Positions 58,143-64,000 of a DNA stretch of 64,000 nt are shown here, piece by piece (positions within the stretch are counted from its first letter, which is position 1; every line of letters starts with the position of its first letter). Origin of the DNA: Valencia hispanica (lineage: Eukaryota; Chordata; Actinopteri; Cyprinodontiformes; Valenciidae); NCBI GenBank assembly GCA_963556495.2, contig OY747715.1:131501-195500 (forward strand). Direction: 5' to 3'. A model generated the notes under the pieces. That model did not search any database, was not told the origin of the DNA, and saw only the letters and a program-made list of their open reading frames with translations. The position numbers and the translations under genes are program-made.

Positions 58143-58724
58143 TTCAACTCAACCAATGGAAACTGACCAGAACCCAGACATGTTGCTGCTGTCATGAACA
58201 GCAACTCTTCCAGGTTTACAAAGCCAGTCGTTTGTCGGCATCTGATGACATCATTTCCCTCAGAGTTACAACCAATCAGCATGAATTACCCATAGCTCCC
58301 GTCGATCGACTCCACCGGGCCATTTCAGAGTACATACCCCAGACTGGTTCTGGCTCCTGAAATGGCCCTGATTGGTCTGGGCAGCTGAAGTGGAGATGGG
58401 TGAAGAACCAGTACAATTACCCGAAGGTTCTGATAGTGGGAACCTGGAGTCTCTACAGAATCAAAAGATGCAGAGACAAAGACAGACGTCTGCAGAGACA
58501 CCAGCTGATCCTCTGGTGTTCATCAGATCTGAGGAACATGTTGCTGTGATGAGGATGGAGAACATCATCAGCTCTGATTGTCCTTGAAGCAGCGAAGCTA
58601 TCTGGACCTCTTACAGGTGATTAGGTTACAGGCCACGCCCCCTCAGGTCTATGATCCCTGCTGCAAGTTCTGAAACCATGTCTCTGAGAAAAGAAACGCA
58701 TCAAACTCAGAGTTTATCAATATG
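58143..58724. other. Intergenic, no recognised feature
   Basis: Open frames here are short and resemble nothing known. Confidence 0.4.
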
Positions 58725-58798
58725 TTTATTGCTGATAAGCTCTTCACACAATAATCAGAGATCAATAATCCGAATGCTTCAGTCACATTCAGTTTATT
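58725..58798 (-). terminator. Polyadenylation signals of the SLC22 gene
   Basis: Two minus-strand AATAAA hexamers, at 58793-58798 and 58725-58730, lie 110 and 178 bp beyond the stop codon at 58908, a usual spacing for a short 3' UTR. Confidence 0.55.
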
Positions 58799-58907
58799 AA
58801 TATCTCAGCTCTAGACATTAAACGTCGTTCATCATCTGATCAGCTCATTTTACTGACTCCATGCGTCTGATTGGTCCAGATCCTGTGATGTAGCGTCCTC
58901 TGATTGG

Positions 58908-61900
58908 TTAGAGAGCATTGAGGCCACTCCCTTCTTTATCATTCATTCCTTTTAAAGCCACTCCCTCCTTCATGGTCACGCCCCGGTCATCAGCATAGAC
59001 CCCGCCTTCCTTAATGGCCACGCCCTCTTTCAGATGAGAGCTTCTTCCAGACCTTGGCACACAAAGTAACAGCAATAATAAGTTATTGATCAGAAGCCAT
59101 AACTGATCAGAGATCTGCTTCATGATAGGAGGAGAGGAACAGCGGTCTGGATGATGTCCATCTATCATGGCTCGTCACTATAATAAATGTTACCATGGTT
59201 ACATGTTGATGCTGTTTAATTGTTCTCTTCTTCATGTTTGCATCTTTTCATCAGAAACAGCTGAGGTTCTGCTCTCTGTTGTTTCAGGATCCGGGTCAGA
59301 ACCTGAATGGTTCTGGAGCCACAGCTCACCTGTGTTCCTCCACATCTTCAATGGTGTCTGGTAGCGGCTGATTGAGCGTCTCTGGGAGGAAGCAGGCAAA
59401 GCCACTGGCCAGCACTGCAGCGCCCCCATAGACCATACTGGGTAGTGCAGGAAACACCTGGGAACACCAAAAACAACTCTGAGGATCAGCCTCCATGTTG
59501 ATGATGTAAGCTGGATCAGGGTCGATCTCATTTACTTATCAATTAATAATCAATGATCTGATGTCAAAGTTTCCCATTTTTAACCAAAATATTGGACTGA
59601 ACTGTATTTAAATGCCACAGGTTGAATTGGACTTGATGGAACTACAGATGAATGACGTAGAGCTTTATGAGTTCTGTGGCTAATCTTCACCGCTGGGTCC
59701 AAACGGACCAGCCGCTGTTTAGCAACATGTTCTGGTTCTATTAGTTCTGACCTCGTCCAGGATCAGAACTGCAGGAGCCGCCATACTGCCAATCCTCGCC
59801 ATGGTGGAGACGAAACCCATTCCTGTCTGCCTGAAAGTTCAGAGCAAGCATGAGATGTTCTGATCCGATCCGATGGTGAGAGTTTCTGATGCGGACAGAA
59901 TCCAGACCTGATGACGGTGGGGTAGAGCTCTCCGGTGTACAGGTAGACGGTGGTGAAGGAGGCCGACAGAAAGGCTTTACCCAAACAGGCCAGGGTGGTT
60001 CTGAGGCTCTGCATGTCTGCAAATGTTTGACCAGAACCACACTGGATCAGAATCAGGACGAAAGCCTCGGGCGTAAATCAGAACCACACATCATTGAATG
60101 ATCAGCATTATAATCACAGTCAGAACCAAGACCAAGCAGGACTAGAGGAGAAACCGGCTAAAATACAGATTAGAGATCAGATCTGGAATCTGGGTCAGAA
60201 CCACACAGTAAGACCAGGGTCCAGTCAGACTATAACACTTAATCTAAACTAACATTTTAAATCAAATCTGGATTCAGGATAGTCAGTATCAGAACCAGGA
60301 CCGGAAATAGTTCTGGGTCCGAATCAGAAACATGCAACAGCATCAGAATCACAGTCAGAACCAAGACCAGGATCAGGGTTTAGAAACCAGGCGTCTCATT
60401 CCTAAAGCTGCTTACGCACAAAACGGCTCTGAAAACTGTGTAATTCACTTTCTACACAAAGTTTGGGATTTATAGTAAAAAATGTGTCCAGCTTTAATCT
60501 CACTAAGTTTGACTTTGCTGCTTATTTTACACCCAGAGGACAGAGGCAGCTGGTGAGACGGAAACATGGAGAATCAAAGACAGACTGTGGAGCTTCATAA
60601 ACCGGAACACAACCTACACCTCCATGTGGCGTTTTCTCCACCTCTCTGTTGCCATGGTTACCCATGAACCGCCCCATATCAGCCGGTTTAAGTCGATGCA
60701 GAATATTAACCAGACACTTTGCATTGATGGTTTATGGCAGAAAGCGGGTGAAGGAGGCGGATCTGATCCAGAATCACCTGAGAACGTTTCTAGGGAGAAC
60801 GGCATTTATAAAGTGTGAAGCTGTGCGTTCTCAAAGTTTTATAGATCTAAAACTTAGTAGGCGCAAGTAAATAGTTTTTGCTGAGCTTAAGTACGGTTCT
60901 AGTAATGATTCGAGATACAGTTTTATAAATGAGACGCCTGGTCTGAGATCAGGATGAAAGTTAGGACTAGGGCTGGATTTAGGATCAGGACCAGAACCAG
61001 AATCACAGTACCTGTGGGGACAAAGATGTTGGCAAAGATGATGACAGCCGACAGGAACAGACACGACACCTGAGATACCCGTCTCCCCAGGTAACTGAGC
61101 ATGCCCAGAGCCAAGAATTTTGCAGGAATATCTACAGCTCCAAAGATGATCTGCATCAGGTAAATACTTACCTGGAACAACCCACAGCCAATCAGAACAG
61201 AGTTCATACAGAACAGCCCATTGGATGCCACAGAAATAAAGCCTCAGCACAGGTAGACAGGTGGGCAGTAATCAGAGAACTCACCCCAAACTTCTGCAGG
61301 TCCATGGCCAAACCATAGTAAGCAAAACTGGTAGAGAACCTGCAGACAGGTAGACAGGTAAACACCTGGACAGGTAGGGATTCAACATAAACTCTAATCC
61401 AACAGAGATAATGAGATGGAGACAGGAAACAGGTGAATTTCTGACCAGACTGCAATCAGACAGATGGAGATGCGTCTTATCCTTCTGGTCTTCAGCAGAT
61501 CGAAGGCTGTAAACGACGAACGACTCGACTGGATCTCTTTACTCATGTGAGAGTTAAGTACCTGCAGTCACGCGGCACAAAAGTCAGGTCCTGATTGGTC
61601 AGAGTACACCTGTACGTGTAGTCAGAGGTTACCTCTAAGGTCAGTTTGTTGATGATTTCAGGCTTCCCATTGATTCGAGCGACTCTGTGGAGACTCTTTA
61701 AAGCCCTTTCAGACTGACGGTTCAGGACCAGCCAACGAGCGGACTCTACATACCACCTGACCAATCACAGGAGAGATACGAAATCCATGACCAATCACAG
61801 CAGAAAGTTGTGCCCAATCACAGAAAGGTACAGTGCACCGCCGCCTAGTCGCAGATTTTTTTCATCGAGCATATTTTACATAGCAGAAACTAAAACCAGC

Positions 61901-63896
61901 ATGATACAATGTTAGCTGACACGCTATTGGCCGGCGTTTGCAAAGCAGCCAATCCAGAAGCACCATTTATTTTCTTTGGTGCGGATTGGCTGAACCCCAA
62001 TGAGCAAAGATAAAGAAGACTGTAAGATGTTAGCTTCTCTTTTGCTAAAATGGCTTCTAGTGTACGTATCAATAGAGAAGCAGCTTTCAGTTTCTATGCT
62101 CCTCTAATCTGGAACAAACTTCCAGAAAACTGCAAAGCTGCTGAAACACTGAGATCTTTTAAATCACAACTAAAAACGTGTCTGTTTAGAGCTGCCTTTG
62201 AGTGATGTTTCCTTCTATCACTCTATCTGGTGTTTTTACTTCATCCTCTATTCATGTAAAGCACCTTGAATTACCTTGTTGCTGAACGTGTGATATACAG
62301 ATAAAACTGCAGGGTCTTAATGGACATTAAGGCATATTTGATGCTTGAACTATGAAAATAGGCAGTTAGAAGAGCTTTATTCAAATATTCACGGATTTTA
62401 GCTATGAAGGGGCGGCTGTGGTCCATAACCCTATGGTAAGTGTGGGTCTGCTTCACTGACCAGCTGTAGGCAAAGAACAGGAAATGAGGAGCACAGACGA
62501 TGACCTGAAGCTTCCTCCAGTCTCTCAGCCAATAGGAAAGGCCCGCCAAGATCATCTGACCAAAGGTGAAGAAGAAGGAAGTGAGGGTCCCCACTAGTGT
62601 CCTGGTTTTGGTAGGGATCCACTCCACCTCTGAGGACAGACAATCAACATGATTCATTCAAAGGGGAGCAGATTTATCAGGTGTTTTCTACTTTATTTAA
62701 AAAAAAACAAAGATTCATGAGATTTTCTCAACAATGTAACATTTGAAAAAGAGGCTTGTGTCGAAATGACTGGAGATTTATGATTTTCTAAATAAATGAA
62801 TGAAGAAGAAGAAGAAGAAAACCTCTTCAAAATTTTGAGATTAAATTATTTCGACATTTAATAGCAGTCAGACAGGTAAACAGGTAAACAGGTAAACAGG
62901 TAGACATGTAAACAGGTAGACAGGTAAATGGGTAGACAGGTAGACAGGTAAATGGGTAGACAGGTAGACAGGTAGACGGGTAAACAGGTCGACAGGTAAA
63001 CAGGTGGACAGGTAAACAGGTAGACGGGTAAACTGGTAAACAGGTAGACAGGTGGACAGGTAAACAGGTAGACAGGTAAACAGGTAAACAAGTAGACAGA
63101 TAAATAGGTAGAAAGGTAAACAGGTAGACAGGTAAACGGGTAGACAGGTAAACAAGTAGACAGGTAAACACGTAGACAGGTAAACACGTAGACAAACACG
63201 TAGATGGGTAGAACGGTAGACGGGTAGACAGGTAAACACGTAGACAGGTAAACAGGTAGACAGGTAAACACGTAGACGGGTAGAACGGTAGACGGGTAGA
63301 ACGGTAGACAGGTAGAAAGGTAAACCGGTAAACAGGTAAACAGGTAGACAGGTAAACACGTAGACAGGTAAACACGTAGACAGGTAGACAGATAAACAGG
63401 TAGACAGGTAAACAGGTAAACACGAAGACAGGTAAACACGAAGACAGGTAAACAGGTAGACAGGTAAACAGGTAAACTGGTAGACAGGTAAACAGGAAGA
63501 CAGGTAAACACGTAGACAGGTAAACAGGTAGACAGGTACACAGGTAAACAGGTAGACGGGTACTGAGTGAGACTCCATTGAGGATGATTCCTGACACGGC
63601 CATCCCGCTCAGAAACCTGAAGATGCAGTAGGCGGTGTATGAAGGAGAGAGGGCGGAGCTACAGCCAAGCACAGCCAATTGCAGATATGACCATATAAGG
63701 ACAGACTTCCTCCCAAACCTGTGAGACACAGTGAGAGTTTGGAGACACTTGTAACTAGTAGAAAGGTATAAATCTGACCAGGTGAGTCTCACCTGTCTGA
63801 CAGGCCACCATAGATGATGGCTCCTGTTAAAACTCCACCCATATAGATGGTCTGGATCATTTGTTTGAGAGGACGCAGAGAGCACACCAGGTCCCA
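58908..63896 (-). CDS. SLC22 organic anion transporter-type carrier, 3' eleven exons (gene runs off right edge)
   Basis: Multi-pass major-facilitator carrier; SLC22 OATs exchange organic anions for dicarboxylates at epithelial membranes. Exons on the minus strand, 5' to 3': 63793-63896, 63564-63718, 62461-62629, 61633-61756, 61446-61561, 61285-61339, 61012-61171, 59908-60016, 59752-59830, 59330-59457, 58908-59052. All phases agree; the sum is 1344 nt, 447 codons plus stop. Family members have about 550 aa, so roughly the first 110-130 residues, with TM1 and the glycosylated loop, lie beyond the window. Landmarks are [12 protein letters not shown], the MFS signature [75 protein letters not shown], and [19 protein letters not shown]. 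The tail is charged and ends NAL. Resemblance is strongest to OAT1/OAT3 (SLC22A6/A8), with some OAT2-like residues ([12 protein letters not shown]), so no exact symbol is given. Confidence 0.93.
60017..60385. other. SLC22 gene intron, AGAACC-rich sequence
   Basis: Irregularly repeated TCAGAACCA and AGGACCAG words; no exon is needed or seen here. Confidence 0.4.
60386..60942. mobile_element. Miniature inverted-repeat transposon in an SLC22 gene intron
   Basis: A 557-bp unit bounded by the 15-bp perfect inverted repeats ACCAGGCGTCTCATT (60386-60400) and AATGAGACGCCTGGT (60928-60942). The family identity (probably PIF/Harbinger-like) is uncertain because no clear target duplication is visible. 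It has no transposase; short internal frames are not recognised. Confidence 0.7.
61757..62055. other. SLC22 gene intron, no recognised feature
   Basis: It contains CCAATCACAG words near 61760-61830 and no coding exon. Confidence 0.35.
62056..62310 (+). mobile_element. L2-type LINE 3' fragment
   Basis: The plus-strand frame reads [20 protein letters not shown], then [13 protein letters not shown], then a stop, which is the usual L2-type C-terminus. TGTAAAGCACCTTGAATTAC and a TATACAGATAAAACTG-like tail follow. It belongs to another subfamily than the copies in the satellite. Confidence 0.75.
62868..63563. repeat. GTAAACAGGTAGACAG minisatellite in an SLC22 gene intron
   Basis: About 700 bp of 8-bp half-units AGGTAAAC and AGGTAGAC mixed with variants (ACGTAGAC, GGGTAGAC, AGGTAAAT, ACGAAGAC). 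In the sense of the host gene it is pyrimidine-rich (CCTGTTTACCTGTCTA) and almost lacks AG. Its gene-proximal end coincides with the splice donor at 63563. The open [13 protein letters not shown] frames are by-products of the unit. Confidence 0.95.
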
Positions 63897-63902
63897 CTGA
63901 GA

Positions 63903-64000
63903 CAGACGGGTGGAGACAGGTGGAGGGAAGGACGGGTGGAGGACGGGTAGGGACAGGAGGGGGGACGGGTGGAGGACGGGTGGAGACAGAGACAGGAGGG
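63903..64000. repeat. GGACGGGTGGAGACAGG-type degenerate tandem repeat
   Basis: Imperfect GGTGGAGACAGG and GGACGGGTGGAGG units run to the right edge, in the intron just upstream of SLC22 exon 63793-63896. Confidence 0.75.

Noticed and set aside
62858..63578. [17 protein letters not shown] proteins on the minus strand
   Set aside because: Translation of the AGGTAAAC/AGGTAGAC minisatellite; it lies in an intron of the SLC22 gene.

Overview
The window looks like vertebrate, almost certainly teleost fish, genomic DNA. Genes are split by GT-AG introns. The three recognisable proteins are vertebrate families. The interspersed repeats are typical of teleosts: Rex3 LINEs with a GGAT tail, L2-type LINEs ending in TTGAATTGAATT, an L1/Tx1-type LINE, a Tc1/mariner relic and a tRNA-derived SINE. 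No species can be fixed from the sequence alone.

Layout. (1) About 1.1-19.4 kb: slc23a1, a sodium-dependent ascorbate transporter on the minus strand. Fourteen coding exons can be joined to an exact in-frame 605-codon reading frame; its introns hold L2, Rex3 and Rex1/Babar-like LINEs, a solo-LTR-like element and a SINE relic. (2) 20.0-20.9 kb: broken Tc1-like transposase. (3) 21.3-26.9 kb: a 5.6 kb array of an 11-bp pyrimidine-rich unit. (4) 27.1-30.4 kb: a solo-LTR-like element and gene-poor sequence. (5) 30.4-45.9 kb: a 50-bp satellite of roughly 245 monomers, interrupted twice by what is evidently the same L2 insertion and showing higher-order duplication. (6) 47.4-53.8 kb: pwwp2a, a two-exon minus-strand gene (834 codons) for a chromatin reader with a C-terminal PWWP domain; a YY1-type site overlaps its start codon. 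(7) 54.8-57.6 kb: a 5'-truncated L1/Tx1-type LINE with a perfect 14-bp target duplication. (8) 58.9 kb to the right edge: the 3' eleven coding exons of an SLC22 organic-anion-transporter-type gene on the minus strand. Its 5' exons lie outside the window, and one of its splice donors sits directly on a minisatellite.

All three genes are read from the minus strand and have no evident functional link: two are membrane carriers and one is a nuclear chromatin protein. Most of the window is repeat DNA, and the very long reading frames seen there follow from stop-free tandem units rather than genes. The most notable structure is the 50-bp satellite with its duplicated L2 insertion, its 1.9 kb higher-order blocks, and the 63-bp inverted repeat whose right arm ends exactly where the array begins.
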